From contig JBCBDX010000001.1 of NCBI GenBank assembly GCA_038529265.1, positions 434,001 through 498,000 of the forward strand: a stretch of DNA of 64,000 bases. The letters run 5' to 3'. A program made the translations under genes and the position numbers. A model generated the notes under the pieces. The model was not told where the DNA came from. It was given only the letters and a program-made list of their open reading frames with translations, and did not search any database. Numbering within the stretch: the first letter of the stretch is position 1; the number at the start of each line of letters is the position of its first letter. This document shows positions 16,967 through 25,187 of the stretch, piece by piece. The stretch is from JBCBDX01 sp038529265. GTDB taxonomy: Bacteria; Pseudomonadota; Alphaproteobacteria; Rhizobiales; Rhizobiaceae.

Positions 16967-17317
16967 CTAGGGCTTGGTGTTGATACTGCCGGTCACTGTT
17001 TCCGGATCAACGCTTTTCGAAGCATCTGGCCGCTGAATCAATGACATCGCAATCTGCGCGCCATGACGTGCGCGCTCCATCGTCATCTTAAAAATAAGCT
17101 GTCCATGGGCACACACATACTCATCCCGTGCGCACAGGTTTTTCATGTCCGATGCAACGCCTGCAGCAAAGGTTGCGCCACTTACAGCCAATTGTATGGC
17201 GGTGACGTTTTGCTCGACAGTTCCAAGCTCGCTCTCGTCGCGCGCATCTGGATAGACGCTCGGCAGTATTAGCAAACCCAAAAAACTAAGAGTTGCGAGT
17301 TTCAATAAGAAACGCAT
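16967..17317 (-). CDS. DUF5330 domain protein
   Basis: A 116-residue protein from ATG 17317 with an N-terminal hydrophobic segment (FLLKLATLSFLGLLILP), then a region with MKNLCARDEYVCAHGQ whose two cysteines and spacing match DUF5330 proteins of Hyphomicrobiales. It is probably anchored in, or exported across, the inner membrane. It lies upstream of sufE on the same strand (64-nt gap), an adjacency common in the order. Function unknown. Confidence 0.75.
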   Translation of the reverse strand: MRFLLKLATLSFLGLLILPSVYPDARDESELGTVEQNVTAIQLAVSGATFAAGVASDMKNLCARDEYVCAHGQLIFKMTMERARHGAQIAMSLIQRPDASKSVDPETVTGSINTKP

Positions 17318-17464
17318 TGGCCTTACCCATTTTCCCAATGGCAGGCTCGCACAACCAGGTTCAATTACTCTAGGCGTTTTATGTGCAATTTTAGCGTTTC
17401 GAGTGGTGTTGCTTTCTGGCTTCAGAAAACACTGATTTTCTCGGTGTTTGACGCGGTCTCAATT

Positions 17465-17476
17465 GGTTAACCATAA
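17465..17476. promoter_or_regulatory. CtrA-like box GGTTAACCATAA
   Basis: The 12-mer GGTTAACCATAA contains TTAACCAT, the half-site bound by the cell-cycle regulator CtrA in alphaproteobacteria. It lies 123-134 bp before the kinase gene at 17599 and within the divergent gap shared with DUF5330. The same 12-mer recurs at 20939-20950. A short hairpin (TTTCTG-GCTT-CAGAAA, 17413-17428) is nearby. The 254-bp gap holds nothing else I can name. Confidence 0.5.
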
Positions 17477-17598
17477 CGCCACAAATCTGTATTTTTCACC
17501 GACACTGCTTAGCTGAACCGCAGTTCGACAGCAAGATTTATCCAATCATTAAAGCTTGCGGTGCAATTTGAATCATTATCCGACGAGTTGTATTGCGT

Positions 17599-18831
17599 AT
17601 GTCAGCGGGACTTTTGAACCATTTGCATAATGCCATTGAGGCGTTTGGCGGCAGACAGCAGTCTGTGCCAGACAGCGGCATTTCTTTGGACCCATACGCT
17701 GTTCATCCAAAGGCAAAAGAAGAGCTCAAAGCTACCGCGAGAAGCGTCGTCGTCGACTTCAATGGTATTGTAACCAGTGTGGGTCGCATCTGCGCGCAGC
17801 AGATGCCTGCAGTTGCGCCAGGCATAAAGCTTCTTGATTTGGTGCACGTGGCAGACCGCGTTGCATGGATGAGTACATTCTCGGCGTTTAAGAATGGATG
17901 CGAAGATCCGGTTCAACTGAAAATTAACGTTGCAGCCCCTCAAAAGCCTCAGTGTTTTATACAGTTGCGCTTGGCCTATGAAAGCATGGAAGCAGGCCAC
18001 ATACGCCTCGACATCAGCGAAGACTTGTCACCAGCTCCGTCGCTGACACAAAGGCTGCCAGCAGAGGGCGATGTGCTGGCCCTGATGTCGCACGAGTTCC
18101 GCACACCCCTGAATGCGATTTTGGGTTTTTCTGGCCTTTTGAACCATTCGGTGTCCGAGGGATTAAAAGATGCGCAAAAAGCAGAGTATGTGACGCTCAT
18201 TCATGACGCCGCTGAACACATGCTTGGTCTGGTCAATGGACTGCTGGATGTCTCCAAGATTGGCGCCGGAAAATATCTAATCCATCAAGAGATGTTCAGC
18301 TTCCGTGAGATCGTCGATGAAGCTGCATCGATGCTCGCGACCAAAGCAGCTGAAAAGGACATACGGCTCAATCTACGCACGAGCTTGGAAGACTTAGGGA
18401 GCATCTTCGCCGATCGTCGTGCGATCAAGCAGGTACTCATCAATCTTTTATCCAACGCGATAAAATTCACGCCCGAAAACGGTTGCGTGACAGTGGATGC
18501 TTGGTGGGAAGATCATTGCTTGCACTTTTCCGTCAGCGATACGGGAATTGGTATAAGTGAAGAGGAACAAACACAATTGTTCACCGCGTTCAGCCAAATT
18601 GACAATGGGGCGACGCGCAAATCTGAAGGCACAGGGCTCGGCCTTTGTTTGGTCAAAGGTCTCGTCGGTTTGCACGGCGGAGACGTAACGGTCTTCTCCT
18701 CACGCCATGTGGGAACACGGATGCAAGTTCATCTTCCAAACGCGCGCGTGGAAAAGCGGGACCGTTCACGCAGAATTACTCAAGCAGATGCAACGGGAGG
18801 CTCACAAGATGCGTTTCGACAATCAGCATGA
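17599..18831 (+). CDS. Soluble PAS-type sensor histidine kinase
   Basis: A 410-residue kinase without membrane segments. Residues about 45-145 form a PAS-like sensor domain. The H box is MSHEFRTPLNAILGFS near residue 165, then DHp helices, N box LINLLSNAIKFTPENG, G1 DTGIGIS, F box LFTAFSQID and G2 GTGLGLCL. No receiver domain is attached, so it should phosphorylate a separate regulator. The start is ATG 17599 (TTG at 17593 is possible). The downstream peptidoglycan-binding gene overlaps its 3' end by 23 nt, which suggests a shared transcript. A CtrA-like box lies upstream. The partner regulator is not obvious. Confidence 0.88.
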   Translation: MSAGLLNHLHNAIEAFGGRQQSVPDSGISLDPYAVHPKAKEELKATARSVVVDFNGIVTSVGRICAQQMPAVAPGIKLLDLVHVADRVAWMSTFSAFKNGCEDPVQLKINVAAPQKPQCFIQLRLAYESMEAGHIRLDISEDLSPAPSLTQRLPAEGDVLALMSHEFRTPLNAILGFSGLLNHSVSEGLKDAQKAEYVTLIHDAAEHMLGLVNGLLDVSKIGAGKYLIHQEMFSFREIVDEAASMLATKAAEKDIRLNLRTSLEDLGSIFADRRAIKQVLINLLSNAIKFTPENGCVTVDAWWEDHCLHFSVSDTGIGISEEEQTQLFTAFSQIDNGATRKSEGTGLGLCLVKGLVGLHGGDVTVFSSRHVGTRMQVHLPNARVEKRDRSRRITQADATGGSQDAFRQSA

Positions 18832-19705
18832 AGCAATCGAATATGAACTCGACGATGAAGACTTAGTGGAACCTCTATGGCTTTCGCTTTGCCGTTCTAA
18901 CCCTGGTACAACCGCAGCCACGGTGATAACGGGCACTGCGTTTGCGATATTTGCTGTAAACGCGCTGTTTTTGCAGTCCCACAAACACCCGTCGGCTTGG
19001 TTTGAAACCCGCGCTTATCAAAGTAGCGATGAGCTCAAACCGGATGAACGCCTGGTCGGAAGCACCGCTCCCGAAAAGGATGTGACACGCATTCTTATCG
19101 ATCCGCAGACAACTGCGCTTATCAAGCCACCGGCAGAGCGTCCGGAACAGACAGTCCAATATGTGCAAATGCCGACAGTTGAACGTGTGGTCCCAGAATT
19201 GAACGATGAGCTGCCAAACCAGTTGGCGGAGGTTCAAAAGCTGCTGTCGACCATGGGCTTTTATGACGGTAAAATAGATGGTCTGACTGGGCCTATGACA
19301 CGGTCCGCAATCGAAGCATATAAGGTAAGTGCTGGCCTGTCCGGTGTTGCGATGACTGAAGATCAGTTGTTGAACAACGTCCGCCGGAGCAGTGCGGTGT
19401 TAGCGGCTATACCTAGACAAGAAATGCCAACACCGGCATTGCCTGAACCTACGCTGAGACCCAACGAAACGGCACCCGAAGACATTGCCCAGCGTCTGGG
19501 GCCATCAGCACGAGACGAACGTGTGCGCCGAGTGCAGGCCGGCTTAAAAGCTTTTGGCAACAACTCAATTTCCATCGACGGCGTTTTTGGTAGTCAGACA
19601 CGCGCGTCCATTCGTGAATTTCAAGCGTTGTTTGAGCTTCCAGTGACCGGTGAAATTGATGATCAGTTAGTCGATAAAATGGTCACGATTGGTTTGATTG
19701 ACTAG
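18809..19705 (+). CDS. Membrane-anchored peptidoglycan-binding protein with two PG_binding_1 domains
   Basis: From ATG 18809 (GGGAGG upstream) the protein has 298 residues. A single helix (ATVITGTAFAIFAVNALFL) lies near residue 35-55, so the rest faces the periplasm. Two peptidoglycan-binding domains follow: VQKLLSTMGFYDGKIDGLTG with TRSAIEAYK (about 140-180) and VQAGLKAFGNNSISIDGVFG with TRASIREFQ (about 235-285). No hydrolase domain is present. The gene is coupled to the upstream kinase and to the downstream DUF1491 gene (8-nt overlap). It probably links an envelope process to the cell wall; the process is unknown. Confidence 0.85.
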   Translation: MRFDNQHEAIEYELDDEDLVEPLWLSLCRSNPGTTAATVITGTAFAIFAVNALFLQSHKHPSAWFETRAYQSSDELKPDERLVGSTAPEKDVTRILIDPQTTALIKPPAERPEQTVQYVQMPTVERVVPELNDELPNQLAEVQKLLSTMGFYDGKIDGLTGPMTRSAIEAYKVSAGLSGVAMTEDQLLNNVRRSSAVLAAIPRQEMPTPALPEPTLRPNETAPEDIAQRLGPSARDERVRRVQAGLKAFGNNSISIDGVFGSQTRASIREFQALFELPVTGEIDDQLVDKMVTIGLID

Positions 19706-20072
19706 CGGTTCAAGTGTGGCGCGCCTCGCAAGCAGTATTTTTGTATCGAGCCTTGTGCGACAGATTAACGGTGCCGGTGGCAGTGCTGTTGTTGCAAGAA
19801 AAGGCTCGCCGGAAGCTGGGGCGATATATGTCAGCCGATGGGTGTCCGACGAGCGCTCCTACGCCCTTTATACGCCTACCTTGATCATCGATGAAGATGC
19901 GTTGCCTATCGGTGGTAGAGCTTTTCGACTGCTTGAGAACCGATTTTTCGAAGCTGAACTAGCCGACTATATGGCTCGTGAAGCATCGTTCGACCCCGAC
20001 TTCTGGCTTGTGGAAATTGAACACCTCAACAGCTCATTGGATTGTCTTATCACAATATTGCTCGATGAGTAG
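19698..20072 (+). CDS. DUF1491 family protein
   Basis: A 124-residue protein of the DUF1491 family, recognised by ARKGSPEAGAIYV in the N-terminal half and EASFDPDFWLVEIE near the C-terminus. The family is confined to alphaproteobacteria and has no known function. The start is a TTG at 19698 that overlaps the upstream stop; a GTG at 19716 is an alternative. Its 3' end faces the convergent DUF2336 gene, 6 nt away. Confidence 0.85.
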   Translation: MTSGSSVARLASSIFVSSLVRQINGAGGSAVVARKGSPEAGAIYVSRWVSDERSYALYTPTLIIDEDALPIGGRAFRLLENRFFEAELADYMAREASFDPDFWLVEIEHLNSSLDCLITILLDE

Positions 20073-20078
20073 ATGGCG

Positions 20079-20888
20079 TCAGGCGGCAGCCTCATGCTTG
20101 AAGGTCTGGATTGTCGCGGTTGCAACATCCAGTGTTAATGAGTCGAATTCGGCCAGAAATGCCGCTCTTTCATGTTTGTCAGGATAACGTCGCCAACGAA
20201 TTCTCAAGAATAATTTCTCTGCCATATCCGCCTGAACGCCTATGATTCGAAACAGCGCGGCAATCGCACGCGCATCGTCGCTTTCCAAAACAGAAAGCGC
20301 CGTTCGAAAGTGGACATCAAACCGATCTGAAATCGCAGTGGCCAAGATCGATGCATTCTCTTCACCAACATGAGCAAGATAGTCTTGGAACTCGCTCGTT
20401 GATAGAACACGGTCTGGAACTTGAAGATCAATCATCGGCTCTGAAGGTGCAACAACAGGCGTACTTTCTGCGGCAACTTGCCGAAGTTCCAAAGCACGAT
20501 CCGTTGCGTCATCATTGAGATTGCGCAGCGCCCGTTTCACTTCGACATTCAGATCATATCGTCTTGCTAGCGCGCGGGCGAGTGCACTGGCTCCGGTCAT
20601 CTCTATGACTTCAAACGCATGCTCTTGTGTTATCCAAGCCGCGTTGGCGACCAAGTGCTCCAAGCCGTCAACATCCCCAATGATCAGTTGGCGAAACACC
20701 TCTTGCGGACAAAACTTCTTGTCCATCAATACTGTGCAAAGCGTGCGCTGATCTCGAGGAACCAGCTGTGAAATACTCGCGGCAATAAGATTTGAGACCT
20801 GGTTGGCATTGGCATCAAGCGCGTCGGTACTCATCAAGCTATCTATGGCAGCAATGACGCTATGTGTTGCGGTGTTATGCTCTTTCAT
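20079..20888 (-). CDS. DUF2336 domain protein
   Basis: A 269-residue protein from ATG 20888, chosen because GGGAGC lies 8 nt upstream. It is helical throughout with repeated hydrophobic spacing, and contains LVANAAWITQEHAFEVIE and ALARRYDLNVEVKRAL, characteristic of DUF2336 proteins, which look like HEAT-type repeat proteins. No membrane segment or catalytic motif is visible. Function unknown. Its promoter region carries a CtrA-like box (20939-20950) shared with the divergent small gene. Confidence 0.8.
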   Translation of the reverse strand: MKEHNTATHSVIAAIDSLMSTDALDANANQVSNLIAASISQLVPRDQRTLCTVLMDKKFCPQEVFRQLIIGDVDGLEHLVANAAWITQEHAFEVIEMTGASALARALARRYDLNVEVKRALRNLNDDATDRALELRQVAAESTPVVAPSEPMIDLQVPDRVLSTSEFQDYLAHVGEENASILATAISDRFDVHFRTALSVLESDDARAIAALFRIIGVQADMAEKLFLRIRWRRYPDKHERAAFLAEFDSLTLDVATATIQTFKHEAAA

Positions 20889-20938
20889 CGCTTTGCTCCC
20901 AATTCCGCCATTTATGTAACCATCGTCGGTTAGGGAAC

Positions 20939-20950
20939 GGTTAACCATAA
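20939..20950. promoter_or_regulatory. CtrA-like box GGTTAACCATAA (second copy)
   Basis: An exact second copy of the 12-mer found at 17465-17476. It is placed 51-62 bp upstream of the DUF2336 start and 34-45 bp upstream of the small plus-strand gene, so it could control both. TTAACCAT is a known CtrA half-site in alphaproteobacteria. Confidence 0.5.
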
Positions 20951-20983
20951 ATATCAATGATGGGCGCCAGGAGGACTGCCAAA

Positions 20984-21190
20984 ATGGCGGATGTCATTAA
21001 TTTTGAAACTCATCTTCAAAAGCGCTGCGGCGAACCACGGTTACCGACCGGGCCTGCGCAGATCTTGATTTTTGACGGTGTTAGGTACGAACAAATGAGC
21101 AGCAAAAGATATGTTGCTGACACCATCGACACTATCCGTACGGGTTCAACTACGGCGTCTGAACTGCCGTTTTTGCAGTCCATTACATGA
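20984..21190 (+). CDS. Small conserved-looking hypothetical protein, 68 aa
   Basis: From ATG 20984 with a strong AGGAGG 9 nt upstream. The 68-residue product begins MADVINFETHLQKRCG and has ILIFDGVRYEQM in the middle. Similar short proteins occur in Hyphomicrobiales, as far as I can recall, but I cannot name a domain. The excellent ribosome site argues for a real gene. It is divergent from DUF2336. Confidence 0.6.
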   Translation: MADVINFETHLQKRCGEPRLPTGPAQILIFDGVRYEQMSSKRYVADTIDTIRTGSTTASELPFLQSIT

Positions 21191-21192
21191 AA

Positions 21193-21762
21193 CTAGCTTG
21201 AAAACCCGAAGTCAGAAATTGCTCCGCAGCCAATTGAAGCGACAAATGCATCAACCAGCTCAGTCCAACTTTCATCGGGCTCAAAAAGTCTCATGATGGC
21301 AAATCCAGTCAAATCCTCTGCTGACACAATGATGGAATTCTCAAGCCTTTGATCAGGCGCTTGGCGGAACAGACGCAGTTGATTGGGACTCAGAACAGTT
21401 AGATCGATGCCGACGGTTGGGGCTATGCGATCATTTGCGCTGAAAACACTGACGCCCAGCGGATCAAGTATTGAAATGGACCAAAAGTCGACACGGCCGT
21501 TCCCAATAACACGAAAGGGCGCTTCGCTGATGTCAAACTGGCATCCAATGGTTCTGAACGCAGGGTCCAAACGGAGATCCACATCGCCCACTTCCTGGGC
21601 AGCACTTAGATCAACGGGTGCTGCGCTTGATAACGGAAGCGCAGACTGCAACTGACGTGCAGCAGTATCAGGCGCTGTAAAGGGCAATAAAGCGATGACC
21701 GCGAGATGGGCAACGACAGCGCCAATAATCACCGTGAAAAGCATGTAAGCGAACCTAGCCAT
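21193..21762 (-). CDS. DUF1254-like membrane-anchored protein
   Basis: A 189-residue protein with one N-terminal hydrophobic helix (FAYMLFTVIIGAVVAHLAVIAL, about residues 4-25) and a soluble, presumably periplasmic domain. GVSVFSANDRIAP and LRLFRQAPDQ resemble the small DUF1254-type proteins that accompany DUF1214 in rhizobia. Two cysteines (residues about 74 and 180) may form a disulfide. It overlaps the upstream DUF1214 gene by 8 nt. Function unknown. Confidence 0.6.
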   Translation of the reverse strand: MARFAYMLFTVIIGAVVAHLAVIALLPFTAPDTAARQLQSALPLSSAAPVDLSAAQEVGDVDLRLDPAFRTIGCQFDISEAPFRVIGNGRVDFWSISILDPLGVSVFSANDRIAPTVGIDLTVLSPNQLRLFRQAPDQRLENSIIVSAEDLTGFAIMRLFEPDESWTELVDAFVASIGCGAISDFGFSS

Positions 21763-22351
21763 CTATGCACGCTAACCGTTTTATAGTGGGCATTTGAAGA
21801 TCGGTGAAACTTGCGGTCGTGGCAATGGCGGAATCATAAAGTGTCATGATGAACATGACTGGCTGATCGTCGATGTCTGCCGTTGACAACCAATTTGGCC
21901 CGGCGGGCAGTGGGCCAACACTTAAGTCAACATCAACATCGGCGATCCTAGCATGCAGCCGGCTGCTTTTGAAATTAACAGCCATGGTGGAGGCGTCTTC
22001 GCTCTGACCGACTGTTTCGATGCGGAATGTCCAAAGTCGGTTTGTCGGAACATTGCCGCGAACATCATAGCTGCAGCCCGCTCTTAGCGCAGCGCCTTCG
22101 GAGTCAGTGATGGCTGTAAACTCGACTCCCTCTGTATCGCCGATTGCCAGTTTTCCGGTCCGTGCCAGATTTGCCCGCGCATAAGGGTCTGCCGAACTGG
22201 TAGCAAGGCCTGGGTAACCCCGCCAACTCTCGGCGCTAATGGGCACAAAGCCGGGAAATGAACGGGTCACACGTTCCGCGCTCCATGCCCCCAGACCAAT
22301 AGCGGAAGTTGTGACCAACAAGAAGAAGAATAGGCGACCCACAAACGTCAT
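21755..22351 (-). CDS. DUF1214-type membrane-anchored protein
   Basis: A 198-residue protein with an N-terminal helix (LFFFLLVTTSAIGLGAWSA) and a soluble domain. ADPYARANLARTGKLAIG and LRAGCSYDVRGNVPTNRLWTF are typical of DUF1214 proteins, followed by GPNWLSTADIDDQPVMF. DUF1214/DUF1254 pairs are common in alphaproteobacteria, role unknown. It lies 67 nt downstream of the penicillin-binding protein gene on the same strand and may belong to its transcript. Confidence 0.72.
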   Translation of the reverse strand: MTFVGRLFFFLLVTTSAIGLGAWSAERVTRSFPGFVPISAESWRGYPGLATSSADPYARANLARTGKLAIGDTEGVEFTAITDSEGAALRAGCSYDVRGNVPTNRLWTFRIETVGQSEDASTMAVNFKSSRLHARIADVDVDLSVGPLPAGPNWLSTADIDDQPVMFIMTLYDSAIATTASFTDLQMPTIKRLACIDG

Positions 22352-22418
22352 CGATTTAATCCGTCGACCCGCATTCGAGCGCCTTCACCCAGCTGACTTG
22401 TGTTCAATGGCTGCACGC

Positions 22419-24587
22419 TTACTGTGTGCTGGCGACCGTGCCAAGGTCTCTGGAAAGCGGAGCCTCTGCAGCAAAGCGCCCTGAAAGGCCACGAAGATAG
22501 TCGGACATCGCATCGGATAGTGGAACCGAGCGTTGCGCCAGCAAATCGGAGCTCGTCTGGTTGTCAGTGCCATCTTCATCGTCGGCATTAACCGGCTGTT
22601 TGATAGAACCCTCGACGCCAGGCATCGGTTTGAGGTCAATGCCCTGGTGGGCAAATGCCATAATTTGCTGAAAAGTCTGGGCAGGTAGGCGGCCGCCAGT
22701 CAGGTTATTGGTCGGCGTATAATCGTCATTGCCATACCAGACTGCAGTTGTGAAATTACCAGTATAGCCTACAAACCAAGCATCACGGTAGCTCTGGGTG
22801 GTGCCGGTTTTTCCCGCAACCTTCACCGGCTCAAGCTGCGCACGGCGTCCAGTTCCCCACTCGGTCACATTGACGAGCATCCGGTTCATCGATTCAGCGC
22901 TGGCTTCGCTCAGTACCCGCTCTTCCGCGGGCTTTTGGGTGCGTGCGTCATAGATAAGTTCGCCCGTCGAGCTGAAAATCTGGGTAAAGGAATGACGCCT
23001 GTTCGCAATGCCACCAGTTGCCAGGGCCAGATAGCCCGTCGCTTGATCCATGACGGTCATGCCACCGGTTCCAAGGATCATCGTGTGATGGGTGATCAGA
23101 TCGCTCTCAACACCCATCTTGTGAGCGAGATCAACAATAGGCTTGGTACCTCCGATTGTATCGCGGGCTAGCCGGACAGGCACCGTATTGATGGACCGAG
23201 CCAATGCGTTTGCGAGCGTTACACGCCCCGCATAACGTCTATTATAGTTCTGTGGCGACCACCCGCGCCAGCTAACCGGTCCATCGCGAACCACGGTCTC
23301 AGCTGTCAAACCTGTCTCAACAGCTGCCGCATAAACATACGGCTTGAATGAGGAACCCGGCTGACGGCTGCCTGAAGTGGCGCGGTTGAACTGGCTTTCA
23401 CCATAGTCACGGCCCCCTACCATGGCACGAACGGCGCCATTGTTTTCAATAACCACGGCCGCAGACTGGGTCACACGATAGTTGCCGCCATACTGGCGCA
23501 AATGAAACTCGACAGACTCTTCAGACGCGCGCTGCATTGAAAGGTCAACGGTTGAACGAACGACCACCGAACGGGTGGGAATGCGGTTCTGGAGAATGAA
23601 GTCTTTTACTTCCAGAAATGCCCAATCGAGGAAATAGTCAGGGCTATCAACAGAGTCTCGGAGAACAACGTCAGCTGGGTTTCTCCGCGCCCCTGTAACT
23701 TGCCCTTCCGTCATAAACTCCGCTTGAACAATGTTCGTCAGAACTTCATTGGCGCGACCGCGCGCTGCGGGCAGGTTGATATGTGGTGCATATCGAGCAG
23801 GAGCTTTAAACAAGCCCGCCAGCATTGCGCTTTCAGCTAGCGACACCTGCCGGATGTCCCGGTCGAAATAGTAGCGAGCTGCGGCTGCGACGCCAAAGGT
23901 GCCGCCGCCCATGTACGCCCTGTCGAGGTAAAGCTGCAGAATCTCATCTTTTGTCAGATGCGCTTCCAGCCACAACGCTAAATAGGCCTCTTTGATCTTG
24001 CGGGTAATCGTACGTTCATTTGAAAGAAAGAGGTTCTTGGCCAACTGCTGTGTAATCGTTGACCCGCCCTGAACAACATCATTGGCCCGGACATTCTCCG
24101 ACATGGCGCGCGTAAGGCCAACAAAGTCGATGCCGTAGTGATCGTAAAAACGTCGGTCTTCCGTTGCCAATACCGCTTTGATCAAATGATCAGGCAATTC
24201 TTCAATTGGTGCAGCATCCGCATGCAAAATGCCGCGCTGGCCGATTTCATTGCCGTACCGATCCAGGAAAGAGACCGCAAATTGCTCCTGATCGCGCCAG
24301 TTGGAAGAGACCTCTTCAGCGGCAGGAAGGGCAAAGGCGAGCAAGAGAACTGCGCCAGCTGTTCCAAGGGTCGCTGCTTCGCCAAACAGCTCCACCAATG
24401 CTTTATTAAAGCCATAAACTCTGAAGCGGCGGAAGAAGATAACGACTTCTTCCCAAGTTTCTCCGGCAGCAAACTTCGATTCGTATAGGGTTGAGTCGAT
24501 CCATGCGTCCAAACCCAAAAGAAAGGCGGACTTGCGCTTTTTGGGCGCATTCTGCGGTTCTTTGAATGGATCAATTTTTTCGTTCAT
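22419..24587 (-). CDS. Class A penicillin-binding protein (PBP1A-like transglycosylase-transpeptidase)
   Basis: A 722-residue protein from ATG 24587 (a TTG at 24614 is an alternative). A cytoplasmic tail of about 75 residues precedes a membrane helix (GTAGAVLLLAFALPAA). The GT51 domain has ATEDRRFYDHYGID and GGSTITQQLAKNLFLS with the catalytic glutamate. The transpeptidase domain has SSFK (in RQPGSSFKPYVYA), SIN and KTGT (AGKTGTTQSYRDAWFVG). It polymerises and cross-links peptidoglycan at the outer face of the inner membrane. It is shorter than E. coli PBP1a and lacks an obvious OB-domain insert. Confidence 0.93.
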   Translation of the reverse strand: MNEKIDPFKEPQNAPKKRKSAFLLGLDAWIDSTLYESKFAAGETWEEVVIFFRRFRVYGFNKALVELFGEAATLGTAGAVLLLAFALPAAEEVSSNWRDQEQFAVSFLDRYGNEIGQRGILHADAAPIEELPDHLIKAVLATEDRRFYDHYGIDFVGLTRAMSENVRANDVVQGGSTITQQLAKNLFLSNERTITRKIKEAYLALWLEAHLTKDEILQLYLDRAYMGGGTFGVAAAARYYFDRDIRQVSLAESAMLAGLFKAPARYAPHINLPAARGRANEVLTNIVQAEFMTEGQVTGARRNPADVVLRDSVDSPDYFLDWAFLEVKDFILQNRIPTRSVVVRSTVDLSMQRASEESVEFHLRQYGGNYRVTQSAAVVIENNGAVRAMVGGRDYGESQFNRATSGSRQPGSSFKPYVYAAAVETGLTAETVVRDGPVSWRGWSPQNYNRRYAGRVTLANALARSINTVPVRLARDTIGGTKPIVDLAHKMGVESDLITHHTMILGTGGMTVMDQATGYLALATGGIANRRHSFTQIFSSTGELIYDARTQKPAEERVLSEASAESMNRMLVNVTEWGTGRRAQLEPVKVAGKTGTTQSYRDAWFVGYTGNFTTAVWYGNDDYTPTNNLTGGRLPAQTFQQIMAFAHQGIDLKPMPGVEGSIKQPVNADDEDGTDNQTSSDLLAQRSVPLSDAMSDYLRGLSGRFAAEAPLSRDLGTVASTQ

Positions 24588-24657
24588 GGCCCTAACGAAC
24601 GCGTTCCCTGACAATGCAGGTTTATCGCCCCTGCGGTGCTTTACTCAAGGGCAAACT

Positions 24658-25062
24658 TCAATTCTTGCCAGTGGCGGTTTTTTGCACCAGCGCGCCTTCG
24701 TGCGCATCTTTGAGATACTGCTGGGCAATCATCAGGCCTTTTAACGGGCGCAGCGGCGCGAGACAAACGAACGCTAGCACCATCAGCGATAAAATGACGT
24801 TCAGCCAGATTGGTGCACCAACACTGAAATGAATCCATAGTACAAAGCCAAAGCCTACAAGGCATGCAAAGCAAATCACGAAGAACGCCGGGCCATCGCC
24901 ACTGTCCGCAAAAGAGTAATCAAGGCCGCAGGCCCGGCACTCTGGCTGAACGGTCAGAAATCCATCGAACAAGTCTCCCGAGCCACATCTGGGACACTTG
25001 CCGCGAAAACCGGTTTCAAATGGCGACAGCGGTTCTTGAGTTTCGTTGCTCTTCGGGGCCAT
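24658..25062 (-). CDS. DUF983 membrane protein
   Basis: A 134-residue protein from ATG 25062. A zinc-ribbon-like N-terminus (CPRCGSGDLF with CRACGLDY) leads into SGDGPAFFVI and two helices (about 60-110). This CPRCG...CxxCGxD...GDGPA arrangement defines DUF983. In some alphaproteobacteria DUF983 genes lie near cytochrome oxidase genes, but here the neighbours are a PBP gene and the GTA cluster. Function unknown. It diverges from the GTA promoter region. Confidence 0.88.
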   Translation of the reverse strand: MAPKSNETQEPLSPFETGFRGKCPRCGSGDLFDGFLTVQPECRACGLDYSFADSGDGPAFFVICFACLVGFGFVLWIHFSVGAPIWLNVILSLMVLAFVCLAPLRPLKGLMIAQQYLKDAHEGALVQKTATGKN

Positions 25063-25094
25063 ATGAAAAAAATCCTTTTTATAGGAATTAAGTC

Positions 25095-25125
25095 TTGACA
25101 CCGTGACGGCTGTCTGGCATACATA
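25095..25125 (+). promoter_or_regulatory. Candidate promoter of the GTA cluster
   Basis: TTGACA at 25095-25100 is a perfect -35 hexamer. CATACAT/TACATA around 25118-25125 gives a weak -10 at 18-19 bp spacing, slightly longer than ideal. A poor -10 would fit a promoter that needs an activator such as GafY. It is the only intergenic promoter candidate on the plus strand between DUF983 and gp1. Confidence 0.45.
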
Positions 25126-25140
25126 TGACATAATGAAAAA

Positions 25141-25172
25141 AGTGCGTCGACCGGTACTGATCGGTCAGCACT
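25141..25172. promoter_or_regulatory. Imperfect dyad in the GTA leader
   Basis: AGTGC (25141-25145) pairs with GCACT (25168-25172), and inside it GACCG (25149-25153) pairs with CGGTC (25162-25166), leaving an 8-nt centre. The dyad lies between the candidate promoter and gp1. It may be a protein-binding site or an RNA stem in the leader, for example a loading site for an antitermination factor. This use is inferred. Confidence 0.4.
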
Positions 25173-25187
25173 GCGGTTTCCAGTCAC

